From the NCBI GenBank assembly GCA_017620975.1, contig JAGAUD010000016.1, positions 1-46,207 on the forward strand: a DNA stretch of 46,207 nucleotides, in the 5' to 3' direction. The position numbers and the translations under genes were made by a program. This DNA is from Lachnospiraceae bacterium (GTDB taxonomy: Bacteria > Bacillota_A > Clostridia > Lachnospirales > Lachnospiraceae). The notes below the pieces were generated by a model. That model was given only the letters and a program-made list of their open reading frames with translations, did not search any database and was not told where the DNA came from. Positions 8,454 through 17,753 of this stretch are shown here, in pieces (within the stretch, counting starts at the first letter, position 1; each line of letters opens with the position of its first letter).

Positions 8454-9065
8454 TTAACCTTTTAATGCTCCCATCATAATACCTTTCTTGAATGACTTCT
8501 GTACTAACAGATAACCGATCAACATAGGTAGTGTGGAAACTACAATGATTGCATACTTCAGACTTTCGTACAACATAGTATCCTGCACACTATTTCCACT
8601 GGCCATATCCTCCATGCTTCCTAATACCAAGATTCTTCTTAAGAATACCTGTAATGGCATCAATTCATCATCTGAAAGATATAGCAATGCACTAAAATAT
8701 GCATTCCAATGTCCCGGCATATAATAAATCGTCAACACGCCCAGAATCGGTGTAGATAGTGGCAGAACGATTTTCCTTAAAACCTGAAATTCTGTCGCGC
8801 CTTCGATGTAAGCAGCTTCCAGCAATTGTGGCGATACAGAGTGGATAAAATAGTTCCGCATGATAATGAAGTTGGTAGCACTGATGGCGGACGGGATAAA
8901 CATAACCCATGGCGTATTCAGTAAATGCAGACTATTTAGATTCAGATAAACAGGAATCATACCACCTCCAAAGAACATGGTAAAGGTAATCATCATGGTA
9001 AGAAAATTCCTTCCCCTCAAATCGCTCTTTGATAATGGATAAGCTGCACAGATTGTCAGTATCAT
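8454..9065 (-). pseudogene. Sugar ABC permease (LplC/MalG type) missing its N-terminus
   Basis: A carbohydrate ABC transporter inner-membrane subunit. It retains the EAA loop (EAAYIEGATEFQVLRKIVLP) and the usual end FKKGIMMGALKG. It begins at MILTICAAYPLSKSDLRGR, whereas intact relatives such as the 303-aa protein at 16831-17742 carry about 95 more residues and two helices before this point. The sequence just upstream is AT-rich promoter-like DNA of the neighbouring AraC gene, and no partner permease or binding protein remains. This is the eroded front of the locus that ran into GH65 and pgmB, and would have imported the disaccharide. Confidence 0.85.
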
Positions 9066-9119
9066 ATTATAAAAGGACTTATATAATATACGAGTACTTT
9101 TGAAATATAAGGAGAAAAA

Positions 9120-9956
9120 ATGAAGAAGCTAGTTGACCGTTTTCCAATAACCCCAATTACGGCAAATGATATCATCCCCGTCCGCGCAGGATACCAGAAA
9201 TGTTCCCCCGGCTATAGCTTTGGTCCCACATGCCGCGACAGCTTTACGATTCAGTATGTGTTCAGCGGTTGCGGTACCGTCTATAAAAATAACCACAGCA
9301 TTAAGGCACACGGCGGCGAATCCTTTATTTTACGTCCGGGAGAAAACTTTCGGATAGAAGCCGATATATTAGACCCCTGGTCTTATATATGGGTGGGTTT
9401 CCGCACTTCTTTGATCCTGCCCGAACTGTACTTGCAAGATGTGTTTCCAGCAAAGAATCTGGAAAATCTTTTTCTTGAAATCGCAAACTGTAATAAACTG
9501 GAAAATCGTCCTTTGGAACCTCTGCTTCTTTCTTACATATGGAAGTTGATTTTTCGTTTAAAACAGTTTAATACCATATCCAATAAAAAGTATAAAAAAG
9601 CTGAAGACTATGTAGACCAGGTATGTCTACTGATTTCTCATCACTATGCCGCTATGAATATCAATCAGCTTGCAAATGAACTTCAATTAGATCGCTGCTA
9701 TCTAAGCCGTATTTTCAAGCAGCGCACCGGACTTTCCATCAAGACCTATCTGACTAATGTCCGACTTCAGGCAGCACGGAATTTGCTTTTGCAAAATTAT
9801 ACTGTTACCGAAACAAGTACTATGGTAGGATATGCAGATATTGCCAGTTTTTCCAGAGCCTTTAAGGCTTACTATAAGTTTTCTCCTACGCAATATGTTC
9901 AGCTAAATACACAAAGCCTAACTCCAGATGCTACAGATGCAACACAAATTTCTTAA
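9120..9956 (+). CDS. AraC family transcriptional regulator
   Basis: A 278-aa one-component regulator with an N-terminal cupin-type sugar-sensing domain (about 20-150) and a C-terminal pair of helix-turn-helix motifs (about 180-270): NINQLANELQLDRCYLSRIF and then VGYADIASFSRAFKAYYKFS. It has no membrane segment. It is divergent from the truncated sugar permease, the typical arrangement for control of that transporter operon (MsmR-like). The start ATG follows TAAGGAGAAAAA. Now that the divergent operon is damaged, its remaining target is unknown. Confidence 0.92.
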   Translation: MKKLVDRFPITPITANDIIPVRAGYQKCSPGYSFGPTCRDSFTIQYVFSGCGTVYKNNHSIKAHGGESFILRPGENFRIEADILDPWSYIWVGFRTSLILPELYLQDVFPAKNLENLFLEIANCNKLENRPLEPLLLSYIWKLIFRLKQFNTISNKKYKKAEDYVDQVCLLISHHYAAMNINQLANELQLDRCYLSRIFKQRTGLSIKTYLTNVRLQAARNLLLQNYTVTETSTMVGYADIASFSRAFKAYYKFSPTQYVQLNTQSLTPDATDATQIS

Positions 9957-9970
9957 ATAATCAGAAAACA

Positions 9971-10015
9971 AGGAGGTGCCTCACAAGTCATTTCTTGACT
10001 TGTGAGACACCTCCT
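9971..10015 (-). terminator. Terminator of the ABC/GDPD/GH3 operon
   Basis: A 20-bp stem with one mismatch (AGGAGGTGCCTCACAAGTCA and its complement) and a 5-nt loop. On the minus strand it is followed by TGTTTTCTG; the plus strand lacks a T-run. It therefore mainly serves the GH3 gene that ends at 10031. Confidence 0.75.
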
Positions 10016-10030
10016 CACCTTGCAGCACCG

Positions 10031-12040
10031 TTATCCAATCATATCCTGACCTTTTCTGATCAAAGTATAGCATGCATTTCCATCCAGCTGAATTCTACTC
10101 TCGCCCCGGACATCCTGTGAAGAAGCCGCTGCATAGATGATATATTCACCCATTTCTACTACCCAACGATTCAACATGACATTGTAATATGCAAAATCTT
10201 CCATATCCAGCGATATCTCTACTGCAATTGTTTCTCCTGCCTTTACAAATACTTTTCGGAAAGCCTTCAACTCTTTTACAGGCCGCTTCACGCTGGAATC
10301 GCAGCTTCCTACATAAATCTGAACCACTTCACTTCCATCCGTTTCCCCGGTATTGCTTATTTGAAGGCTCACCAGAACAGAATCTCCCTGTACCTGTGTC
10401 TTAAGCTCACTGTATTCAAATTTACTATAAGACAGACCATGCCCAAATGGATAAACGATTTCCTCCGGATGCTTATCATAGTAGCGATATCCCACATCAC
10501 CCTTCTCACGGTATTCCACCACATTCCCTTCTCCGGGATAGTCCAAATCTGTACGCACTCCTTTGGGGAATGTCTCCGGAAGCTTACCGGAAGGATTCAC
10601 CTGACCGGTCAGTACATCTGCAATGGCTTTTCCGGCGCCTTCTCCTGCAAGCCACATCTGCACAATTCCGTATACACGGTTACGCCACTCGCCCAATACC
10701 ATGGCACTGCCCGTCTGCATCACTACGATCACTTTTTTACCAATATCACATGCCATTTCGATAAATTTCTCATAGTTCGGATTGAATCTTGCTGAGCGTC
10801 TGTCAAAGCACTCCGTATCTTCAGAAACCATAGAACCGATAAACATAATTACCACATCAGAATCCTTGATAAAACTCTGAAACTCACCACGTTTAGGCCA
10901 CAACATAGTATCTGAATATTCCCGCTTCCGGTACATCTCCTTATATTGGATTTCTACATCATCGCCGAGATTTTTCTTAAGCTCTGTCAAAGGACTGTCT
11001 ATATATTCCGGCCAAACATTCACTTCTGCGCTGCCCTGTCCGCAGATATTAGGGCTGTCGGCAAATTCTCCGATCACAGCTATCTTGTGATATTTTTCCT
11101 TCGTTATCGGTAAAATATCCTGCGCATTTTTCAAAAGTACGATTCCTGCAGATGCAATTTTCCGGGCAATTTCATGCTGCTTCTTTCTGTCATAGGTGGT
11201 ACGTTCCGGTTTTTCTTTGGTGACAAAACGAAGCATTCTCAGGACTGCCTGATCGATTTCCTCCATTTTCACTTTGCCCTGCTCCAAAGCAGATTTCAAT
11301 TCTTCCACAATATGAGCATTGCGCGGCATCTGAAGATCCAGCCCCGCTGCAATCGCATTCCCGATATTATGTACGGCACCCCAGTCAGAAATCACAAATC
11401 CCTCATAATTCCAGTCATCTCTAAGTACATCTGTCAGTAAGAATCTGTTTTCGGAACACCAGATGGAATGCACTCTGTTGTATGCGCACATTACGCTTAC
11501 CGGCTTTGATTTTTTGACCGCGATCTCAAATCCTTTCAGATAGATCTCACGGAGCGAACGCATGTCCACATCCACGTTTACGTTAATTCTGTTGTCTTCC
11601 TGATTGTTACAGGCAAAGTGCTTAAGGCTGGTACCGACACCTTTATCCTGCATACCATTGATATAGGCTGCCCCAAGATTGCCTGCCACCACAGGATCCT
11701 CTGAAAAATATTCAAAATTTCTCCCGCAAAGAATATGGCGCTTGATATTGATACCGGGGGCAAGCAGCATGGAAATCTCTCTCTCGATACATTCCTCTGC
11801 CAGAGCTTCTCCCAGCTCATAAGTCAGATCCACATCCCATGTGGCACCCACACTGCACAGATTGGGAAAACTGGTGCAATTCTCTTCCATATCAGTACGC
11901 ACACCATGAGGCCCGTCCGCCATTTTTTTCGGGGGGATTCCCAATCGCTCTATGCCATACGTACTCATACGTCCGGCTCCTGTCAGCAAAAGCACCTTTT
12001 CTTCAAATGTCATTTCCTGTAAAATTTCATGAATCGTCAT
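10031..12040 (-). CDS. GH3 beta-glucosidase, cytoplasmic
   Basis: Family 3 glycoside hydrolase removing non-reducing beta-glucosyl (or related) units. The TIM-barrel domain has KMADGPHGVR (39-48), a KHFACNN segment with Lys140-His141, and the nucleophile Asp219 in FVISDWGAV. The alpha/beta sandwich follows at about 290-500, with a fibronectin-III-like domain at the end. Its 669 aa are shorter than the 750-800 aa of PA14-containing relatives. There is no signal peptide, so its substrate must be imported. It is the last gene of the ABC operon, 2 nt after the GDPD gene, with AGGAGGTAAAG before the ATG. The exact glycoside is not readable from sequence. Confidence 0.92.
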   Translation of the reverse strand: MTIHEILQEMTFEEKVLLLTGAGRMSTYGIERLGIPPKKMADGPHGVRTDMEENCTSFPNLCSVGATWDVDLTYELGEALAEECIEREISMLLAPGINIKRHILCGRNFEYFSEDPVVAGNLGAAYINGMQDKGVGTSLKHFACNNQEDNRINVNVDVDMRSLREIYLKGFEIAVKKSKPVSVMCAYNRVHSIWCSENRFLLTDVLRDDWNYEGFVISDWGAVHNIGNAIAAGLDLQMPRNAHIVEELKSALEQGKVKMEEIDQAVLRMLRFVTKEKPERTTYDRKKQHEIARKIASAGIVLLKNAQDILPITKEKYHKIAVIGEFADSPNICGQGSAEVNVWPEYIDSPLTELKKNLGDDVEIQYKEMYRKREYSDTMLWPKRGEFQSFIKDSDVVIMFIGSMVSEDTECFDRRSARFNPNYEKFIEMACDIGKKVIVVMQTGSAMVLGEWRNRVYGIVQMWLAGEGAGKAIADVLTGQVNPSGKLPETFPKGVRTDLDYPGEGNVVEYREKGDVGYRYYDKHPEEIVYPFGHGLSYSKFEYSELKTQVQGDSVLVSLQISNTGETDGSEVVQIYVGSCDSSVKRPVKELKAFRKVFVKAGETIAVEISLDMEDFAYYNVMLNRWVVEMGEYIIYAAASSQDVRGESRIQLDGNACYTLIRKGQDMIG

Positions 12041-12042
12041 CT

Positions 12043-12873
12043 TTACCTCCTGCGTCTGCCGGTCTGCTCAAGAAATTGTCTGCATGGAAGCAGGAAATCC
12101 GTCTGAATGATGTCATAGCCTTTATCGGCAATCCAGCCCCATCCTTTTTCCGGGTTCTCCACCAGCGAAATATCATCATTATGTCCGGCAGCTAATTCAT
12201 CCTTATAATTATACACGATTCCGTTTGCCCACACAAGCATTTCATCACTGTGCATACGATTAATATATTCCTTTTGCGCTACAGGAGCAGTTTCTTTTGC
12301 AAAAACCACTTCTACTCCGACGTAATTGATATTACGTTTCCGAATCTCCTCGTAGGTGGTATCCTCATCTTTCACAATGGCCATATAAGGAAGATCCGGA
12401 GCATATTTTTCCACATCATCAAGATATTTAGGCTTATTTGATGTTTTGATAATGACCTGATCTTCCATATGTAGCTTTCGCACCAGTGCAGCAATCTCTT
12501 CGGGATGTTCCCAGAACTTGTCGATATTCACGATACATTTATCCTTAAGCATAGTCAAAGCATCCTCCAGACACATAATATGCTGGTCGGTGCGAGTCAG
12601 ATCACAATTGGAAAGATAAAATTTCTTCACCACAGAGGCAGGATAATTCTTGATAGAATCCATCAGACGCAGATGTACCTTCTCCATACCGGGGTGCTGA
12701 ATGAAAAGCTCTCCGTCAAGGCTGCTTTCCACATCCAGTTCAATGATATCAGCTCCCTGATTTAATGCAATCTGAAAAGCCTGCCGTGAATTACAGGGAA
12801 TATTTCCGCCTGCAACACCTCTGTGGGCTGCTAATAAAATCTTTTTCTCTTTTGCCTGATCAAATAATTTCAT
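12043..12873 (-). CDS. Glycerophosphodiester phosphodiesterase family protein
   Basis: A 276-aa GDPD-type TIM-barrel protein. It keeps the catalytic pair His17 (AAHRG) and His60 (IQHPGME) and the ELD metal site (Glu45, Asp47). The usual PENT motif reads PCNS at 26-29, so one canonical metal-ligand Glu is Cys, and the usual HD after the second His is HP. The end has the usual GYDIIQTD. I believe the NIPCN/HPGME pattern marks a subfamily of its own, but could not check. It is cytoplasmic, without a signal peptide. It lies 1 nt after the AraC sensor and 2 nt before the GH3 gene, which suggests that the transported compound contains a phosphodiester. Confidence 0.85.
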   Translation of the reverse strand: MKLFDQAKEKKILLAAHRGVAGGNIPCNSRQAFQIALNQGADIIELDVESSLDGELFIQHPGMEKVHLRLMDSIKNYPASVVKKFYLSNCDLTRTDQHIMCLEDALTMLKDKCIVNIDKFWEHPEEIAALVRKLHMEDQVIIKTSNKPKYLDDVEKYAPDLPYMAIVKDEDTTYEEIRKRNINYVGVEVVFAKETAPVAQKEYINRMHSDEMLVWANGIVYNYKDELAAGHNDDISLVENPEKGWGWIADKGYDIIQTDFLLPCRQFLEQTGRRRR

Positions 12874-12874
12874 C

Positions 12875-15016
12875 TTAGAACCTCTTTTCTCCCATTTTCT
12901 GTGACTTAATATACTGCTGCGGAGTCACTCCCACATGCTTTACAAATGCTCTCCGGAAAGTAACCTCATTTTCATATCCGCATTTACGCGCTACATCCAT
13001 CATATCAAAGTTCCCTTCATCGATCAGCCGTTTGGCCGCCTCCACCCTCATCCTGTGAAGATAATCAATGAAATTCATATTAACCGTCTCTTTAAACAGC
13101 TTGGATACTGTTGGTCTGGACACTCCGAAATGATCTGCAATATCCTGCTGAGACAATCCTGAAGACATATAATGCTGCTCCACATATTCCACTAGGCTGC
13201 TTCCTATCGTCAGGAAACGGTGACTTCTGTTATAAGCATTTATAATCTCGCGCAGCCGTTCTTCCAAAAAGTCCCACAAACCTTCCATATCCTGAGTCTC
13301 TCTCATTTCCTGATATCCAAGTATCTTTTCATTCCATACCAGATTTAGCTCCAACGCATATCGGCAGAAGGTCTCATAAATCAAACCGATGACTTTGCAT
13401 TCCACTTCCGGCATCAATTTACATGCCGTATTCTCTTCCCTTATCTGATCCAAAACTAACGCTGCTTCCTGGAAATTTGCCAACTGCAGGCATTTTATCA
13501 GCTTCACTTCCACATCAAAAGGATAAAAATAAGTAAGCTGTTTTTCTTCAATTCTATTGTGAGCGAACTTTGCTTTGATTTCTTTATAAGATTTGTGTAT
13601 TCCTTTAAATCCTTCGTAAGGCTCTCCAATATAGAATTCTGCATCCTGTTCCTCCAGATATTCTTTCACATGCTCACTGATTCTCTCACTCTGTATGATA
13701 AGCTTCTGTTCGCTGCCCACATATCCCATGATAAGCAGTAAACAGCCTTCCATATAGGATACCACCGCAGTAATGCCCTGATAATAACAGTCTATCTGCA
13801 GTTTCAGTGAAATATCCATCACGGGCTTGCGTTTTTCGCTATCAGACATAATATCGGCAAATGCTATGACCTGATATGTCATGCTATCAGAAAAACCCGT
13901 ATGAAATTTCTGAACATATTCCCCTATCTTTTCTTCGTCATAAGTTCCCTTCAATAAGCTTGTAAAAAAACTGTTCTGGCCAATCATATAGTACTGATTT
14001 GCCAGTTCCTCCATTCCTTCCTTTTGATTCTGAAGATCCAGAAAAATATTTTCCAGACCCTCCAGTCCATGAAAACGTTCCTGCACATTTACTCCGAACC
14101 GTTCCAACAATGCACCGATAGGTCTGTATGTCAGCCTGGCCAGCATATAGGATACCACAACCGCCGCAATCATAAGAAACAGGCATCCTAAAACAATATA
14201 TATTACATTTACAAAGGTATCCTGATAGAAAGATGAGCCCACTTTGAATCGATATTCCCATTGATACAACGTGGAAGGCAGTGTGATGTCAAACTGCTCG
14301 CTGCCCTTTACATTACTCTTTTGATAAGAGAATATTACTTCATTATCATAACAAATTTGAAAATCTTCAGCATCTACAAGATTCGTCTCTATATATTTGA
14401 CAAACTGCTTTGCATCTACCAGGACAAAAAGTACCATTCTGGAGGATTGGTCATAATCTATTTGTTTTAAAATGCAGAAATCCCCGCTACTATTCTCAGA
14501 TTCACTACATGAGAATAATACCTGGGCACCATATTTTCCCTCCAGTTTTTCTTTTACCGTATCCAGCAGATTACTGTCCAATTCTATGAACTTAAAGTAT
14601 CTCTCGCATTCCCAGATTTCCTTTCTGTCTACCGCCAGATTCCTCTTGGGAAACAAGACAGCAGTAGATTTTGCAATCCGCAAAATATCATTGAAAACAC
14701 CTAATTCCTTTAAGATTTCCTTCTTTTTAAAGTAATCCACTTTGGAATTCAATATCTCCGATTGCGATGCCAAATAAGGAGACCAGCTGGAGGCGCCCAC
14801 ATGGGTCGCCACCAGCTCTATTGTGCTGAATTTATCATCTATGATCTGTGTCATCAGTTCTGCGGAAGCTTGCGCTTCCTGCAGAACCATTTCCTTGTTC
14901 TCCATCTGTTTTTGATAGATAAAAGTAATGTACAATAGCAGAATCAAGATCGTCATTATCGATATGTATATCAAAAAAGTATCTCTGAAAAATCGATTCT
15001 TAAAGTAATTCAGCAT
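12875..15016 (-). CDS. Membrane-bound AraC-family sensor/regulator
   Basis: A large regulator of the YesN-like type common in clostridial sugar loci. One helix at about 13-35, an extracytoplasmic sensing domain at about 36-270, a second helix at about 275-297, a linker, and a C-terminal AraC domain at about 615-710 with LSQQDIADHFGVSRPTVSKL and then CGYENEVTFRRAFVKHVG. It can therefore sense outside and bind DNA directly. The ATG at 15016 is preferred because AAGGATGAC sits at a proper distance; an ATG two codons earlier is too close to it. It sits in the operon right after the binding protein and is the likely activator of the promoter at 18752-18781. Confidence 0.9.
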   Translation of the reverse strand: MLNYFKNRFFRDTFLIYISIMTILILLLYITFIYQKQMENKEMVLQEAQASAELMTQIIDDKFSTIELVATHVGASSWSPYLASQSEILNSKVDYFKKKEILKELGVFNDILRIAKSTAVLFPKRNLAVDRKEIWECERYFKFIELDSNLLDTVKEKLEGKYGAQVLFSCSESENSSGDFCILKQIDYDQSSRMVLFVLVDAKQFVKYIETNLVDAEDFQICYDNEVIFSYQKSNVKGSEQFDITLPSTLYQWEYRFKVGSSFYQDTFVNVIYIVLGCLFLMIAAVVVSYMLARLTYRPIGALLERFGVNVQERFHGLEGLENIFLDLQNQKEGMEELANQYYMIGQNSFFTSLLKGTYDEEKIGEYVQKFHTGFSDSMTYQVIAFADIMSDSEKRKPVMDISLKLQIDCYYQGITAVVSYMEGCLLLIMGYVGSEQKLIIQSERISEHVKEYLEEQDAEFYIGEPYEGFKGIHKSYKEIKAKFAHNRIEEKQLTYFYPFDVEVKLIKCLQLANFQEAALVLDQIREENTACKLMPEVECKVIGLIYETFCRYALELNLVWNEKILGYQEMRETQDMEGLWDFLEERLREIINAYNRSHRFLTIGSSLVEYVEQHYMSSGLSQQDIADHFGVSRPTVSKLFKETVNMNFIDYLHRMRVEAAKRLIDEGNFDMMDVARKCGYENEVTFRRAFVKHVGVTPQQYIKSQKMGEKRF

Positions 15017-15041
15017 AGTCATCCTTCACTTTCATCTACTA

Positions 15042-16757
15042 TTATTTATTAGCACGGTCGTAACGATTCTGGGATATCTCGATGAGTTCGTCCAGACCAA
15101 GCTCCTTCATCTCAGCAATGTAGGTATCCCAATCATCCATAGATGACTGTCCCATAATCAGCTTTGTCAGGAGTTCCTTATAATAAGTATCCAGATCTGC
15201 TCTTAAGTCAGCACTTCTCTGAGTCTCATCTTCTGTTGCAACTGCCAGACTTGCAGACGGAGTCATCCGGGTAAATACATAATTCTCTGAATTTTCATAA
15301 ATATCTTTGATGACATTTGCCTTATCTGAATACCCTGATCCTTCGTAACCGACAGAATAACCGGCTTCTACTACAGTAGCAAGCTCCTGAGCACGGTCAA
15401 CAATCTCAAGTCTGGGCAGAATCGCATTGTTAGTCCACAAGGCAGGCAGGTTGGAAATCAACTGTACTTCACTGATTTCACTGTCAGTAATCTTCACCTT
15501 CACACCGTCTACTACTTTGTAGGAATAACCTTCAATACCATACTCTGTTAAAGTACTGAATTCTTCGCTGCAGAGATAATCCAATAATCTTCCAACTGCT
15601 TCCTTATTTGCCTGTGAAGTAAATGCAACTTCATAGCTGGAATTCTTCTGAATACCGTCCTGAATGCTTATTACAGGACTTACACCTGTTTCAGGATCAC
15701 AGTTAATACCTACATAATTAGCACCAGCCTGTCCTTCGGATACAACAACTGCAGCTTCTTCATAAGTTCCGGCCCACCATGAGCAGATCAAAGCCAGTCT
15801 ATTCTCAACCTTATTCTCTGTTCCGGATTCTGCAGTGTCCAAAAGGCCTGCGTCATACAACTTTTTCATAAAGTTGATGTAATCTTTGATACCATCCTGA
15901 TACCAAGGTGAAGTAACTACTCCAGACTCATAATCTGTAAAGCATACGAGATCTGTTCCCAATCCGAACATCTGTGCAATTCCGTTATAGAAACTGCTGA
16001 GAGAAGCTCTTGTCAGTTCATCTTTAGCACCATTACCGTTGGCATCCTTCTCCTGGAAAGCAAGTAATGCATCATACAGCTCATCAGTAGTCTCAGGCAT
16101 CTCGATGTTCAGCTTGTCCAGCCAGTCCTTACGGATCATAGCACCTTTCACACTGCCCCATGATTCTCCCTGATAATCACCGATGGTGATAGGAGACAGC
16201 CAGTAAATATTACCGTCTTCCATTGTGTTAAGCTCTAAAACTGCTCCGTCACCGGTAGTGTAAAATTCTTTTGTAGCCTCTTCTGAATAAGTATCCCAAA
16301 TCTCATTGACAGGAACAAGTACTCCCTGTTTGATCAGATTCATTCTTGTTTTGGAATCTACACCGTGGATATTAACCATGTCACAATCAAGACCTGCTGC
16401 AATCTGTGTCTGAATAACAGTTGCATACTGGTCTTCTGCAATCAGGTCAAGCTCCAGCTGAATGCCTCTCTCAGCAAGATCGGATGTCAACTGCTGCCAT
16501 ATTTTACTGTCACCGTTTACCCAGTCAGACAAATATACCGTATTACCGGCATTATCTGTTCCCGCACGGTCAACACCCAGAATTCTTATGGTGTCCAACT
16601 CCTTGGTCTCTTCTTTCACGGATTCACTTGCGGAACCAACTTCTGTTTTCTCGGCAGAGGTGCTCTTGTCTTCTGAATCTTTTGCACCACAGCCTGCCAA
16701 ACTTCCCATTACCATTGTCGCTGCTAATAAAGCAGCCCAAATTCTCTTTTTCTGCAT
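15042..16757 (-). CDS. Sugar ABC transporter substrate-binding lipoprotein (LplA-like)
   Basis: A 571-aa extracellular solute-binding protein. The N-terminus MQKKR, a hydrophobic stretch and lipobox LAGC (Cys23) mark a lipoprotein, followed by a Ser/Glu/Lys-rich linker. The body is the long LplA/YtcQ-type fold, including the calcium-loop-like DANGNGAKDE segment. It captures the substrate and delivers it to the two permeases encoded upstream. The start ATG follows AGGAGGTTATT. A 73-nt gap before it contains an inverted repeat (TCTCTG/CAGAGA) that could allow extra production of this component. No ATPase gene is present, as is usual when a shared MsmK-type ATPase is used. Confidence 0.93.
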   Translation of the reverse strand: MQKKRIWAALLAATMVMGSLAGCGAKDSEDKSTSAEKTEVGSASESVKEETKELDTIRILGVDRAGTDNAGNTVYLSDWVNGDSKIWQQLTSDLAERGIQLELDLIAEDQYATVIQTQIAAGLDCDMVNIHGVDSKTRMNLIKQGVLVPVNEIWDTYSEEATKEFYTTGDGAVLELNTMEDGNIYWLSPITIGDYQGESWGSVKGAMIRKDWLDKLNIEMPETTDELYDALLAFQEKDANGNGAKDELTRASLSSFYNGIAQMFGLGTDLVCFTDYESGVVTSPWYQDGIKDYINFMKKLYDAGLLDTAESGTENKVENRLALICSWWAGTYEEAAVVVSEGQAGANYVGINCDPETGVSPVISIQDGIQKNSSYEVAFTSQANKEAVGRLLDYLCSEEFSTLTEYGIEGYSYKVVDGVKVKITDSEISEVQLISNLPALWTNNAILPRLEIVDRAQELATVVEAGYSVGYEGSGYSDKANVIKDIYENSENYVFTRMTPSASLAVATEDETQRSADLRADLDTYYKELLTKLIMGQSSMDDWDTYIAEMKELGLDELIEISQNRYDRANK

Positions 16758-16830
16758 AATAACCTCCTAGATATATAATATATTATTTCTCTGTAAAAGG
16801 CCAGAGATAAACCTTCATGTAGTAATATTT

Positions 16831-17742
16831 CTATTCCTTCAGTGACCCCATTACCATACCTTTCACAAAATACCTCTGGAAGAAAGGATATGCAAACAAA
16901 ACGGGAAGGGTCGTAAAGATAATCATGGCATATTGCAGCTGTGCATTAGACAGCTCTCTGGCTGCAGCTTCTTTTGCTGCTGCAGGATCCATAGCCTGTG
17001 TCACGGTTCGCGTTGATTCTACCAAGATCCTTCTCAGATGCATCTGTAAAGGCTGCCAGTCTGTATGTGGCAGGTACAGCATCGCTTTGAACCAGCTGTT
17101 CCACGTAGCCACTATGGTATAAACTGCAATTACCGCAAAAATCGGTTTACCCAGCGGAACGAATATCTTCACCAATATCTGTAAAATGCCTGCTCCGTCA
17201 ATCTTAGCCGCCTCTGACAAGGAATCCGGTATTGACCGGAAATAAGACCTTACCAAAATAATGTTCCAGATAGAAAAAGCAGCCGGTATAATCTGTGACA
17301 AAGGACTGTCATACAATCCCAATTTTACAATCAGCAAAAAGGAAGGAATCATTCCACCGCCAAAATACATAGGTATCAATAAAAACATGGTGAGAAACTT
17401 TCTGCCGATCAGTTTCTTATAATTAAGTCCAAATGCAACCGTCGTACTGGTAATTACCATGAGTATGGTATTGGCGATTACATACAAAAAAGTATTTGCA
17501 TAAGCCCGCCACATTTTCGAATCTGTTACCAGGACCTCGTATGCTCCCAGATTAAATCCTTTCGGAATCGTATATACCTTCATTGTTGCAGCATACTGCG
17601 GCTCACTGAGTGACAAAATAAGTACATAATACATTGGATACACTGTAATAAAAGCCATCAGAGCAGCTAACAGGTACAATATTACGGTGACTGCACGATT
17701 ACCTTCTTTTATCTTACTCTTATATTGATTTCTATTTTTCAT
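16831..17742 (-). CDS. Sugar ABC permease (LplC/MalG type)
   Basis: A 303-aa inner-membrane permease with about six helices. It has the EAA coupling loop (SEAAKIDGAGILQILVKIFVP) and the family end FVKGMVMGSLKE. The start ATG follows AGGAAGGTGCGAT. It is the second gene of the operon, 11 nt after the first permease gene. It pairs with the LplB-type subunit, and its full length provides the reference for the truncated paralogue at 8454-9065. Confidence 0.94.
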   Translation of the reverse strand: MKNRNQYKSKIKEGNRAVTVILYLLAALMAFITVYPMYYVLILSLSEPQYAATMKVYTIPKGFNLGAYEVLVTDSKMWRAYANTFLYVIANTILMVITSTTVAFGLNYKKLIGRKFLTMFLLIPMYFGGGMIPSFLLIVKLGLYDSPLSQIIPAAFSIWNIILVRSYFRSIPDSLSEAAKIDGAGILQILVKIFVPLGKPIFAVIAVYTIVATWNSWFKAMLYLPHTDWQPLQMHLRRILVESTRTVTQAMDPAAAKEAAARELSNAQLQYAMIIFTTLPVLFAYPFFQRYFVKGMVMGSLKE

Positions 17743-17753
17743 ATCGCACCTTC

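Noticed and set aside
9971..10015. Attachment site or IS end at the 20-bp perfect-looking hairpin
   Set aside because: Its position right after the GH3 stop and the T-rich minus-strand tail fit a transcription terminator.
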